DNA of 26,913 bases from JADLHS01 sp964553795 (GTDB lineage Bacteria; Verrucomicrobiota; Verrucomicrobiia; Limisphaerales; JADLHS01): contig CAZKMR010000061.1 of assembly GCA_964553795.1 (NCBI GenBank), positions 1-26,913 of the forward strand. Direction: 5' to 3'. The translations under genes were made by a program, and so were the position numbers. Positions 6,701-15,365 of the stretch are shown here, piece by piece. The notes beneath the pieces are model-generated. The model worked only from the letters and a program-made list of their open reading frames with translations. It was not told where the DNA came from and did not search any database. Positions within the stretch are counted from its first letter, which is position 1. Each line of letters opens with the position of its first letter.

Positions 6701-8011
6701 GTGAAGCCCCAGCGCAACGGACCGAATTCTTGCTCGGATCCGGTCCTGTCCGTAGTCTTGCCGCCAGTGACCGACGCCCAACGCACTGCGAAAACCTACG
6801 CCTTCGAACGGTGGCGGGCATTGGCCTCGGGCATCATTGAAGCTGCCGGCAGCACCTTTTTGCTGCTCATTGCCGTCCGTTGGTTTCACGCCGGGGAAAA
6901 CGCCAAGGCGCTCGTTGCCGCCGGCGGCAGCTTCGGCCTCATGCTCGGTCCGTGGGTGGTCGCTCAGGTGGAATCACATCGCTGGCATACCACACACGCC
7001 GCAGCGCGATTACTTTGGGGCGGCGCCGTTTGTCTCGGCGTGATGGCCGTCTGGCCAATCCTACCGGTGTTCGTAGTTGGTTCAGTTCTCGCCATGACGA
7101 CGGCCTCAGCCGTCATTCCATTGATGACCCAGGTTTATCAGGAAAACTATCCGGAGCGGCAACGTGGCAAACTTTTCTCGCGCACGTTCATGCTGCGCAT
7201 CGCCGCTGCGGCGGCGTTCAGTGAAATCGCCGGGCGATTGCTGGCCGGGAACATGGATCGTTTCCAAGTGTTGCTCGTCGTGTTTGCCCTCGCCTTCGTG
7301 ATGGCGGCAATTTGTGTCCATCGCATTCCCTCACAACCGCTGACCGCCTCCGGCGGCACGCATCCGTTCCGCGCGTTGCGATTCGTGCGCGCCGACGCCC
7401 TGTTTCGCCGGACGCTCGTGATGTGGATGATCATGGGGTTTGCAAATCTCATGATTCTTCCGCTCCGGGTGGAATATCTGGCGAATCCCAAACACGGACT
7501 CACGTGGAACGGGCAACTGCTCAACACGGCCCAAATCGCCCTGCTCGTCGGTGTCATTCCCAATCTCGCGCGCCTTGTCATGAGTCCGCTCTGGGGCTGG
7601 CTGTTTGACCGGATGAATTTCTTCGTGTTGCGCATTCTACTGAATGCTGGATTTGCGCTCGGCATGTTGTCCTTCTTTGGCGGCGACCACGTCGGCTGGT
7701 TGATTCTGGGCGCGGTGATCTATGGCGTTTCAAACGCCGGTGGCGACGTGGCCTGGAGCTTGTGGGTGACCAAATTCGCCCCGGCAGAACGCGTGGCCGA
7801 CTACATGAGCGTGCATACCTTCTTCACGGGATTGCGCGGAGTGATTGCGCCCATCGCAGTGTTTCAACTCGCGAAATATTGGTCCGTGTCCGCCATCAGT
7901 TGGCTCGGCGCCGGAATGATTGTCGTCGCCACCCTCATCCTGATCCCGGAAATCAAATCGGGACGCGGAGCACGGCGAGCCGCTGCGTTGACCGATGAAG
8001 TGTCCGAATGA
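6701..8011 (+). CDS. MFS transporter
   Basis: A 436-residue polytopic protein with about 12 hydrophobic segments (e.g. IIEAAGSTFLLLIAVRWF, LLWGGAVCLGVMAVWPILPVF, LILGAVIYGVSNAGGDVAWSL) and a charged central loop near residues 205-235. This is the major facilitator layout. A short motif-A-like element 'GWLFDRMN' follows the seventh or eighth helix. It resembles prokaryotic MFS proteins of unknown substrate found next to no particular pathway. The start is uncertain: GTG 6701 gives the full length, and GTG 6767 (giving TDAQRTAKTYAF directly before helix 1) is equally plausible. Neither has a good ribosome site. It converges with the ligase gene, 47 bases apart. Confidence 0.8.
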   Translation: MKPQRNGPNSCSDPVLSVVLPPVTDAQRTAKTYAFERWRALASGIIEAAGSTFLLLIAVRWFHAGENAKALVAAGGSFGLMLGPWVVAQVESHRWHTTHAAARLLWGGAVCLGVMAVWPILPVFVVGSVLAMTTASAVIPLMTQVYQENYPERQRGKLFSRTFMLRIAAAAAFSEIAGRLLAGNMDRFQVLLVVFALAFVMAAICVHRIPSQPLTASGGTHPFRALRFVRADALFRRTLVMWMIMGFANLMILPLRVEYLANPKHGLTWNGQLLNTAQIALLVGVIPNLARLVMSPLWGWLFDRMNFFVLRILLNAGFALGMLSFFGGDHVGWLILGAVIYGVSNAGGDVAWSLWVTKFAPAERVADYMSVHTFFTGLRGVIAPIAVFQLAKYWSVSAISWLGAGMIVVATLILIPEIKSGRGARRAAALTDEVSE

Positions 8012-8058
8012 CCGAGGGCGACCGAGCTGCGATTCGCTTTCGAAACACAACCCACCGC

Positions 8059-9138
8059 TTAATACACGCCTTCAACGATGTTCTTCTCCATCGCGCCGAA
8101 GGGACGCACTTCGGCTACGCCATCCCAGGCGTACGGAGCGCGGGGTTTCCGGCGCAGCGCTTCATCCCGTTCCAAGAAGCGCGGCATGAAGAATTCTTTT
8201 GTGAGCGTGGTGAGTTCGACGCGACCCCATTCGTCGTGGGCGACGAGTTGATCCGTTTGTTTGGGGTTCACGACGCGCAAGACGGCGCGGGGTTGCGGCG
8301 CATAGTACGTGATGGAAAATTTGTCCTCCGGTGTCAGCGGCACGCTGGCGGCCAAGCCCATGAGCGTGTTGCCATAAGTGGGATAAAATCCGATGCGCCC
8401 TTCCAACACTTCCTCGACGATGAAGCGGACGTATTGCGGCGCCATCGTCGTGCCGCCACAAAACACGCCACGAATGCCGGCCTCGTAGAGATCAATTTTC
8501 TCCGCGAGGGCTTCGAGCAGTTTCGGCGTGGTGAACAAGCCGGAGACTTTGCGATTCTTCATGATGGTCACGGCTTGATCCACGACGTGATCCATGTAGG
8601 CGCGGGCGACGTCGAATTGCTTGTTCGCGATGACCTTCTTCACAAAACGCGGATCGAGGTCAATGAAGTAGCATGAGCTGCCGCGTACATTGGCGAGGTG
8701 TTCGATGGCAAGCCGCAACCGGCGCGGGCCGGTCGGTCCCATCATCAGCCAATAATGGTTGCGCGGAAAATGCTCGTCCGAAATTTTGTCGCTGAACTCG
8801 GAGTAATCCACCTTGTAATCGTCCCAACCGATGCGTTGCTTCGGCATGCCGGTGGTGCCGCCGGTTTCAAAGATGTTGAACGGGCGTCCTTTGAATTTGG
8901 CGGGCACCCAGACCTCCGGTTGCAGGTCACGGAGCGATTCATCCTGAAAGTGCGGAAATTTCGCGATCAAATCCGCGAATGATTTCACTTCCTGACGCGG
9001 GTCGAAATTCTGCTTGGCCCAGTCGAGCCAGTACGGGCAGCCGGTTTCGGGCGAGAAATGCCACGCGATGATCTCACGCACGTGCGCGTCGAGTTGTTGT
9101 TGCGCGGCCTGGCAGTCGGATTCAGTCATGGAATTCAT
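8059..9138 (-). CDS. AMP-forming acyl/aryl-CoA ligase-like protein (ANL, PaaK-related), short form
   Basis: A 359-residue protein. FETGGTTGMPK (about 90-100) is the phosphate-binding loop of adenylate-forming ANL enzymes, FYPTYGNT (about 251-258) the adenine/acyl motif, and DEWGRVELTTL (302-312) with 'RFLERDEA' the late core motifs. PaaK-like ligases activate carboxylic acids, often aromatic, to acyl-AMP and then acyl-CoA. PaaK is about 430 residues; this protein stops soon after the core and seems to lack most of the mobile C-terminal domain with the A10 lysine, so the CoA step is uncertain. Starts at 9138 and 9129 are both possible. It lies 9 bases after the symporter gene and so is probably cotranscribed with it, suggesting that it activates the imported compound. 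Confidence 0.75.
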   Translation of the reverse strand: MNSMTESDCQAAQQQLDAHVREIIAWHFSPETGCPYWLDWAKQNFDPRQEVKSFADLIAKFPHFQDESLRDLQPEVWVPAKFKGRPFNIFETGGTTGMPKQRIGWDDYKVDYSEFSDKISDEHFPRNHYWLMMGPTGPRRLRLAIEHLANVRGSSCYFIDLDPRFVKKVIANKQFDVARAYMDHVVDQAVTIMKNRKVSGLFTTPKLLEALAEKIDLYEAGIRGVFCGGTTMAPQYVRFIVEEVLEGRIGFYPTYGNTLMGLAASVPLTPEDKFSITYYAPQPRAVLRVVNPKQTDQLVAHDEWGRVELTTLTKEFFMPRFLERDEALRRKPRAPYAWDGVAEVRPFGAMEKNIVEGVY

Positions 9139-9147
9139 TTGAGTGGA

Positions 9148-10671
9148 TTAGCTGGGTAAACCTTTCAGGACTTCAGGGAAAAATTTATTCACGGTGGCGC
9201 GGGACGGCGGTGGCGTCAGCAACGAGACGACAACCAGGGTGACGGTGGATACCGCCACGATCAAAGCCACGGGCATCATGCCGAACACCAGCAGTTCATC
9301 GCCGTCGCTGCCACTCCGGCTGCTCATGTCCCGGATGAACAACACCAACCAGGTGACGACCGTGGCGATTACGGCAGCAATGGCGCCGGCGCGCGTGGCC
9401 CGGCGCCAATAAACCGCCGCGAACACCAACGGAAACAGCCCGGAAAACCCGCTGAAACACCACACACCAAGATCAAACACGTGCGGCGGCGGAAAGAGGG
9501 ACAATACGTAAGTCACCGCCACGATGAACACGATGAATCCGCGCGCCAGCCAGATCGTTTGCGTATCACTAAACCGGTTTTCGCCAAAATGATGTTGCAC
9601 CACATCGCGCGTGAACATCGTGCCAAGGCACATGAATTGCGAATCGAGCGAGCTCATGATGGCTGCCAGCACCCCGGCAATCAGCAGGCCGGTGAGATAC
9701 GGGCTGTGCACCAGTTCGGCGACCATTTTGCCCAACACCGCGTTCGGCGGAGCTTTAATGCCATTGCCGGCGGCCCAGATGCCAATGAGAATGCAGGGGA
9801 TCCAAACGATCATGATGCAAAGCGGGTGCGCCACACACGTCAGCCGAAACGATTTGGCGGACTTGGCCGTCAGCCAGTGTTGAAACAAATGCGGAAACAT
9901 GCCGACGGAAAGCGGCACAAAGCAGTAAGTAAAAAACTGCAAGTGCCCGATCTGTCCTTCGCGCACCAGCAACTGCGGCGCGTGTTCCAGCGCTTGCCGG
10001 CTCGCCTCCGCCAATCCTCCCAGCGCCTTGGCAATCAACCAAAACGCGACGATGCCCGTTCCCATAAATACGAGCGTTTGAAAAGTATTGGCCCAGACCG
10101 CGCCGCGCACCCCGCCCCAGAACACGTAAGCCAACACGACGCAACAAATCACCAACCCGGTCAACCACGGCGGCACAGCGCCGTTGGTCGCGGCAAATGC
10201 TTCGGGAAACGTGCCTACTGTCAGCCCGCGCATCACTGAGCCCGCGCCGATGACACCAATCAAGAGATATGGGATCACCAACAACACCAGCACCGGAAAC
10301 AGCAGGTAACCCAGGGCGTTCGACTCGAAGCGTTCCCGGAAAAACTGCACCTGCGTCACGTAACCATAGCGTTTGCCAATGGCCCAGAGTTTGATGCCGA
10401 TGAGAAAAAAGCAGGCGGAATGAATCAACCCGGACCACGACGCCATCAAGCCATACACACCGATGCCCGTCGTGTAGGCTTTGCCGGTACTACCCACCAG
10501 CGCGAATGCCGTCATGGTCGTGCCAAAGATGGACATCAACAACATGAACGGTCCGATCGAATGGCTGGCCACAAAATAATCGCGAGCCGTGCCCCGAAAG
10601 AACGCGTTGCTTACCAAGCCAAGCAACAACAGCAAGAGCAGGTACCCCCCAATGATAATCAACGGAATCAT
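9148..10671 (-). CDS. Sodium:solute symporter (SSS family)
   Basis: A 507-residue protein with about 13 membrane helices. SSS features are the N-terminal helix, then 'RDYFVASHSIGPFMLLMSIFGTTMTAFALVGSTGKAY' with the sodium-site-rich TM2, 'GVRGAVWANTFQTLVF', and 'GVLAAIMSSLDSQFMCLGTMFTRDV', the typical TM8/9 'aAimST.ds.l....s.....D' signature. Members take up carboxylates, amino acids, sugars or pantothenate with Na+. Its ATG overlaps the stop of the DUF3311 gene (ATGA), a pairing typical of acetate/pantothenate-like SSS systems, where the small DUF3311 protein precedes the symporter. The substrate is unknown, probably an organic acid given the neighbouring ligase. Confidence 0.93.
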   Translation of the reverse strand: MIPLIIIGGYLLLLLLLGLVSNAFFRGTARDYFVASHSIGPFMLLMSIFGTTMTAFALVGSTGKAYTTGIGVYGLMASWSGLIHSACFFLIGIKLWAIGKRYGYVTQVQFFRERFESNALGYLLFPVLVLLVIPYLLIGVIGAGSVMRGLTVGTFPEAFAATNGAVPPWLTGLVICCVVLAYVFWGGVRGAVWANTFQTLVFMGTGIVAFWLIAKALGGLAEASRQALEHAPQLLVREGQIGHLQFFTYCFVPLSVGMFPHLFQHWLTAKSAKSFRLTCVAHPLCIMIVWIPCILIGIWAAGNGIKAPPNAVLGKMVAELVHSPYLTGLLIAGVLAAIMSSLDSQFMCLGTMFTRDVVQHHFGENRFSDTQTIWLARGFIVFIVAVTYVLSLFPPPHVFDLGVWCFSGFSGLFPLVFAAVYWRRATRAGAIAAVIATVVTWLVLFIRDMSSRSGSDGDELLVFGMMPVALIVAVSTVTLVVVSLLTPPPSRATVNKFFPEVLKGLPS

Positions 10672-10919
10672 GACTTGGGGTTGGAAGAATCAGCCGGGGC
10701 GTCCTTGGCGTTCGCAAAATCCTCGACATGCTCCGGCCACGCAAATTTTACCGTCGCAAACCAGAGCGCGCCGGCGGCCACCGAAAACGCGAGGTGATAC
10801 GCCAGTCCCACCGGCAAAAATCCGAAGACCAGCGCGGGATCGTTCCACCACCAAAAATCATGATGGAGCAGGAACAACGCGCCCACTCCTCCCCAAACCA
10901 GTTTTTGTTTTCGCTTCAT
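10668..10919 (-). CDS. DUF3311 small membrane protein
   Basis: An 83-residue protein with two hydrophobic helices (about 8-25 and 30-55), 'HHDFWWWNDP' between them and 'GFLPVGLAYHLAFSVAAGALW' in the second. This matches DUF3311, a small partner almost always encoded directly before an SSS symporter. ATG 10919 (MKRKQKLVW) is preferred to a frame open up to 10961, as the family begins with a short basic stretch. It overlaps the symporter start by four bases, so the two are translationally coupled. Its precise role is not known for the family. Confidence 0.87.
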   Translation of the reverse strand: MKRKQKLVWGGVGALFLLHHDFWWWNDPALVFGFLPVGLAYHLAFSVAAGALWFATVKFAWPEHVEDFANAKDAPADSSNPKS

Positions 10920-10957
10920 GCTAGATATTAGCTGACGCCATCGCGCCCCCCTCGCAT

Positions 10958-12433
10958 TCAATCAATTCCGGCCTGTTCTTTGGGCTCTGGCAGCCAACGC
11001 GTCAATATCGCGCCCACCAGCACATACGTCCCCGCCACTGCCGCGCCCACGATAGCGATCTTGGCCGGATTCGGAGGCGTGGCCGCCGAGAGCGTAATGG
11101 TAAACCAGGCGGCCGCCGTCCCAATCACACGGCCACCGATGTTGGCGGCAAAACTTTCTCCCGTGCCGCGCAAGTGCAGCGGAAACACGAGCGGAATGTA
11201 ATTTCCCCAAAAACTGAATTGCGCGATCGTCAGAAACCCTGCCACGAAGACGCCGATTTTGATCCATAGCAGGGAATCAGCGTTACCGAGCTGGGTCGAA
11301 ATCCACCAGAACAGCAGCGGCACAAACAGCAACGCCGGCAATTGGAACACGCGCAGCAAGGCCCGCCGACTCAAGATATACACCGTGGCAATGGCAAAAA
11401 CGAAACGTCCAAACAATCCCCCGATCTCCTGCCAGAGTGTCACGCGCGCCACCGCTTCATCGGAAGCATTCATGCCCACTTGCCGCTTCTGCATCGCGGT
11501 CAGTTCCGGTTGTCCGGCCGCTTTCGCGTCCCCCACCGCCTGGCCGACCGCAGTCTTGGCGGTGGCAATCATCGCCGCATGACCGGCTTCCGTCGGTGTC
11601 CCCACGCGTTGCGCGCCCAAGATTTGCGGGAGCTGCTGAATCGCGCCAAACGCGATGCCGTAACTGGACGCAAATACCAGCGTGGTCAGAATCGTGGTCT
11701 TGCGCAGTTCCGGACTGAACAACGCGAGAAGACTCGGACGCTTGAGAATGCCGGCTTCACGCTTGCGTTGCCACTCCGGGGATTCCGGCAGAAACGGTCG
11801 AATGAGAATCAATGGAATCGCGGGAATCACGCCCGAAATGAGCGTGTAACGCCAGGCTTCGTGCCCGCCATGAATCGCCGGCAGGTCGAACGCCACTTTG
11901 GCTGCCAACACGTTCATCGCCCCGACCATCAACCCACCGAAGGACGAAAACGCCTGCGTGTAGCCGAGAACTTTTTCGCGTTGATCGCGATTCGGAAACA
12001 GTTCGGCCAGCCACGCGACCGCCGCCACAAATTCCACGCACACGCCGATGAACACGAGACACCGGAACACGAGCAATTGAGTGAGAGACGTGGCATAACC
12101 CGCCGCGCACGCCGAAAACGCGTAAAGCAAAATGCTGAACGTCAGCACCCGGCGGCGTCCCAACCGATCCGTGAGATAACCGCCCAGCAACCCGAACACG
12201 CCGCCCGCAATCGCCGGTACGAAAAAAAGCGTGCGCGCCCACTTAACATATTCCGCGGACCCCGGCACCAACAACGGCACGCCGTCCGGGCCAATCCCGC
12301 CCAGCGCCGCCAACGCCGGCTTGATGATGAGCGGCAACATCAGCAATTCGTAGATGTCGAAGGCAAAGCCGATGGCGGCGATGAGGCAGATCAGCCATTG
12401 CGTACGATTCAATTTCAAACGGGAAGTGGCCAT
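10958..12433 (-). CDS. MFS transporter, sugar-porter/organic-acid type
   Basis: A 491-residue protein with 12 predicted helices. MFS signatures visible are 'GGYLTDRLGRRRVL' (motif A after TM2), the 'RCLVFIGVCVEFVAAVAWLAELFP' region (TM4/5), 'PESPEWQRK' at the end of TM6 (as in sugar-porter and SV2-like MFS) and 'FPLHLRGTGES' late in the protein. Starting 'FDIYELLMLPLII' in TM1 it resembles MFS carriers of organic acids or sugars. A roughly 70-residue soluble insert before TM8 (about 280-325, Ala-rich, GTPTEAGHAAMIATAKTA) is unusual. It lies 38 bases upstream of the DUF3311 gene, so it probably heads the MFS-DUF3311-SSS-ligase operon. Substrate unknown. Confidence 0.85.
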   Translation of the reverse strand: MATSRLKLNRTQWLICLIAAIGFAFDIYELLMLPLIIKPALAALGGIGPDGVPLLVPGSAEYVKWARTLFFVPAIAGGVFGLLGGYLTDRLGRRRVLTFSILLYAFSACAAGYATSLTQLLVFRCLVFIGVCVEFVAAVAWLAELFPNRDQREKVLGYTQAFSSFGGLMVGAMNVLAAKVAFDLPAIHGGHEAWRYTLISGVIPAIPLILIRPFLPESPEWQRKREAGILKRPSLLALFSPELRKTTILTTLVFASSYGIAFGAIQQLPQILGAQRVGTPTEAGHAAMIATAKTAVGQAVGDAKAAGQPELTAMQKRQVGMNASDEAVARVTLWQEIGGLFGRFVFAIATVYILSRRALLRVFQLPALLFVPLLFWWISTQLGNADSLLWIKIGVFVAGFLTIAQFSFWGNYIPLVFPLHLRGTGESFAANIGGRVIGTAAAWFTITLSAATPPNPAKIAIVGAAVAGTYVLVGAILTRWLPEPKEQAGID

Positions 12434-12617
12434 GATGTCGCGTTGTAATGGATTTGATTAGCTGCGGGCGAAGTTTAGCCAAAAACCGGCTGGCGGCAAT
12501 TGCCAAGCGAGTTGGACGTACGTTCGGACCCGGTATTGGCAAAATCCGGGTCAGCCGCAATGCGAGCGCCTGGAATGCAAATGACCAGTTTCGATCCAAC
12601 GAGATTCCGCGTGCGGG

Positions 12618-14159
12618 TCACTCCCACTCAATGGTGCCGGGCGGCTTGCTCGTAATGTCGAAGACGCAACGATTCACGCCTTTGACTTCATTGATGATGC
12701 GGCTCGCAAGCTTCTCCAACAGTTCGTAGGGCAACTTCACCCAATCCGCCGTCATGCCGTCCTGCGATTCCACCGCGCGAATGGCGATGGTGAAATCGTA
12801 GGTCCGTTCGTCGCCCATCACGCCGACACTGCGCACCGGCAACAACACCGCAAAGCTCTGCCAGATTTTGTAATACAGTCCGCTCGACTTCATTTCCTCA
12901 ACCACGATGGCGTCGGCGTTGCGCAGAATTTCGCAACGTTCCTTGGTCACTTCGCCGAGAATGCGCACCGCGAGGCCCGGGCCGGGGAAGGGTTGCCGCC
13001 AAACGATTTCCTTGGGCACGCCGAGTTCCTCGCCGAGCAACCGGACTTCGTCCTTGAACAAACATTTCAATGGCTCGACCAACTGAAACTTCATCTTCTT
13101 CGGCAAGCCACCGACGTTGTGATGACTCTTGATGAGCGCGGCGGGATTACCCGCGATCGGCACCGATTCGATGACGTCGGGATAAAGCGTGCCCTGCGCG
13201 AGGAACTTGGCCTTACCGGCGCGTTTCGTCGCCGCCTGAAAAACTTCAATGAACGTCTTGCCGATGATTTTGCGTTTGCGCTCGGGATCGGTGACGCCCT
13301 TGAGACGCGAGAGAAAAATTTTTGAAGCGTCCTCGTACTGCAATTTGATGTGAAAACTTTTGCCGAAAACCTGCTGCACAACCTCCGCTTCGCGCGCGCG
13401 GAGCACGCCATTGTTGACGAAGATACAAGTGAGTTGATCGCCGATGGCTTTGTGCAACAGCGCCGCCGCAACGCTGGAATCCACGCCGCCGCTCAGACCG
13501 AGAATCACCCGCTCCTGGCCGACCTGCGCGCGGATTTCCTCCACGGCCTGGTCCACATAGTTGCGCATTGTCCATTCCTTGCCGCAGCCGCACACGCCAT
13601 GGACGAAGTTGGAAAGAATCTCTTTACCGCGCGGCGTGTGGACCACTTCGGGATGGAATTGCAGTCCGAAGAATTTTTTGGCGCGATTCTCAATGGCGGC
13701 AAATTCCGAATTCTCCGTGACGGCAACCGCTTTGAATCCATTCGGAATCTTCGTGAGTTTGTCGCCGTGCGAATTCCAGACCTGCAACGCTTTCGGCAGT
13801 TTCTTGAACAGCGCGCACGAACTGTCTTTCACCGTGAGGGTGCCTTTGCCGTATTCGCGCTTGAGTCCTTTCTCGACTTTGCCGCCGAGGAATTGCGCGA
13901 GCAATTGCACCCCAAAACAAATTCCCAGCACCGGCACGCCCAGCTTGAAGATTTCCGGGTCGGGCAGCGGAGCGTTCTGGGCGTACACACTCGACGGGCC
14001 GCCAGACAGAATGATGCCTTTGGGCTTCACGCGCGCGATTTCCGCCGCCGGCGTGTTGTAATGCACGATGGTCGAATAGACGTTGCATTCGCGGACGCGC
14101 CGCGCGATGACCTGGGTGTATTGCGAGCCGAAATCGAGAATGAGGATTTGTTCGATCAT
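12618..14159 (-). CDS. guaA: GMP synthase (glutamine-hydrolysing)
   Basis: A 513-residue, full-length GuaA, which converts XMP to GMP using ATP and glutamine in the cytoplasm. The class I glutamine amidotransferase domain comes first: LILDFGSQYTQ, LSGGPSSVY, GICFG with nucleophile Cys81, and HPEV with His169 and Glu171. The ATP-pyrophosphatase domain follows with the PP-loop SGGVDSS (223-229). The C-terminal dimerisation domain ends in SKPPGTIEWE, the hallmark GuaA terminus. All catalytic residues are present. The usual GICYG is GICFG here, a mild variant. The 184-base gap before the MFS gene has no other gene or clear terminator. It is flanked by unrelated genes, not guaB. Confidence 0.98.
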   Translation of the reverse strand: MIEQILILDFGSQYTQVIARRVRECNVYSTIVHYNTPAAEIARVKPKGIILSGGPSSVYAQNAPLPDPEIFKLGVPVLGICFGVQLLAQFLGGKVEKGLKREYGKGTLTVKDSSCALFKKLPKALQVWNSHGDKLTKIPNGFKAVAVTENSEFAAIENRAKKFFGLQFHPEVVHTPRGKEILSNFVHGVCGCGKEWTMRNYVDQAVEEIRAQVGQERVILGLSGGVDSSVAAALLHKAIGDQLTCIFVNNGVLRAREAEVVQQVFGKSFHIKLQYEDASKIFLSRLKGVTDPERKRKIIGKTFIEVFQAATKRAGKAKFLAQGTLYPDVIESVPIAGNPAALIKSHHNVGGLPKKMKFQLVEPLKCLFKDEVRLLGEELGVPKEIVWRQPFPGPGLAVRILGEVTKERCEILRNADAIVVEEMKSSGLYYKIWQSFAVLLPVRSVGVMGDERTYDFTIAIRAVESQDGMTADWVKLPYELLEKLASRIINEVKGVNRCVFDITSKPPGTIEWE

Positions 14160-14219
14160 GAAATAAAAACGGTTGCCTCGCGCAAGAGCAGGCTGGTTGA
14201 ATGATGAGTTTGCTCGCTT

Positions 14220-15308
14220 TTAGCCGAGAATGCGGCGGCCTTCGTCGAGGAAAATGCCCTTGAAATTCATTTCCAACGCCTGCGGGTTGGTCGCCTTGGC
14301 CAGCGCGTCCTTTTGCGACACGAGCCCCTGCTTGACGAGTTGGAACAGCGATTGATTGAAATTGATCATGCCGTCGTCCGTGCCCGTTTCGATGGCGGCC
14401 GGCAATTTGTCCAACCGGTTTTCTTCGATCATTTTCCGCACCGTGGGCGTGTTAATCATGATTTCCAACGCGGGCGTCATCTTGCCGTTGATGGTCGGCA
14501 CCATGCGTTGGCAAATCACCGCTTGCAACGTGCCGGCCAACTGACGGCGGATCTGCTCACGCTCGTTAGCCTCGAAGAAATCCAGCACGCGCGTGACCGA
14601 TTGCGCCGCGTTGGTGGTATGCAACGTCGAAAGCACCAGGTGACCGGTGTCCGCCGCACTCATGGCCGCCGAGAAACTGATGTCATCGCGCATTTCGCCC
14701 ACCATGATGATGTCGGGGTCCTGGCGGAGAACATGTTTAAGGGCGTGATGAAAGGAAAGCGTATCCAAACCGACTTCGCGTTGTTCAATGACCGATTGAT
14801 TGTCCTCAAACACAAACTCAATCGGATCTTCAAGCGTGACGATGTGCTTCTTCGTGGTGGCATTGATGTGTTCGATCATCGCGGCGAGCGTCGTGGATTT
14901 ACCACTGCCGGTTGAACCGGCCACCAGCACGATGCCGCGCGGCGATTCGGAGATCTTCATCACCTGTGGCAAGAGCCCGAGTTCCTCGAAACTCGGCACG
15001 TGCGTTTTCACGTAGCGCATGGCCAGACACCACTGGCCGCGTTGTTGGAATAGATTAGTGCGGAACCGCCCGACCTCCGGCGCGTAATACGAGAAATCCA
15101 CCTCGCGCTCTTCCTCCAGTTTCTTCTTCAAATGCGGCGGCGTGATGCCCGCGACGACTTTGTTCATCCATTCTTCGCTGGGATGCGGGCATTCGATCGC
15201 GATGAGTTCGCGATTGATGCGGAAGATGACCGGCGTGGCAATTTTCAGATGAATATCCGAAGCGTGACCGTCCACAGCGGTCTTCAAAATCTTGTGAAAC
15301 AATTCCAT
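14220..15308 (-). CDS. PilT/PilU-family type IV pilus retraction ATPase
   Basis: A 362-residue cytoplasmic secretion-type ATPase. 'DGHASDIHLKIATP' is the N-terminal PAS-like signature. The core has Walker A GSTGSGKST (131-139), an Asp box (EDPIEFVF, 160-167), Walker B DPDIIMVGEMRD (197-208) and the His box TGHLVLSTLHTTNA (221-234). These hexamers drive pilus retraction and twitching. The C-terminal part (GTDDGMINFNQSLFQLV, then KDALAKATNP.ALEM) looks nearer to PilU, with its 'GMQTFDQALF...EDALR.ADS', than to PilT, so the subfamily is left open. It lies 60 bases upstream of guaA. No other pilus gene is in the window, as is common for these ATPases. Confidence 0.95.
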   Translation of the reverse strand: MELFHKILKTAVDGHASDIHLKIATPVIFRINRELIAIECPHPSEEWMNKVVAGITPPHLKKKLEEEREVDFSYYAPEVGRFRTNLFQQRGQWCLAMRYVKTHVPSFEELGLLPQVMKISESPRGIVLVAGSTGSGKSTTLAAMIEHINATTKKHIVTLEDPIEFVFEDNQSVIEQREVGLDTLSFHHALKHVLRQDPDIIMVGEMRDDISFSAAMSAADTGHLVLSTLHTTNAAQSVTRVLDFFEANEREQIRRQLAGTLQAVICQRMVPTINGKMTPALEIMINTPTVRKMIEENRLDKLPAAIETGTDDGMINFNQSLFQLVKQGLVSQKDALAKATNPQALEMNFKGIFLDEGRRILG

Positions 15309-15365
15309 GGCCGCAGAATAACAAACGCCCGGACGGCCTAAAGCGGAAAAATTAGCGCGCGAAAT

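Noticed and set aside
11342..12448. 368-codon plus-strand open frame opposite the MFS gene
   Set aside because: Antisense to a clear 12-helix transporter. The translation is Arg/Gln-rich and typical of GC-rich shadow frames.
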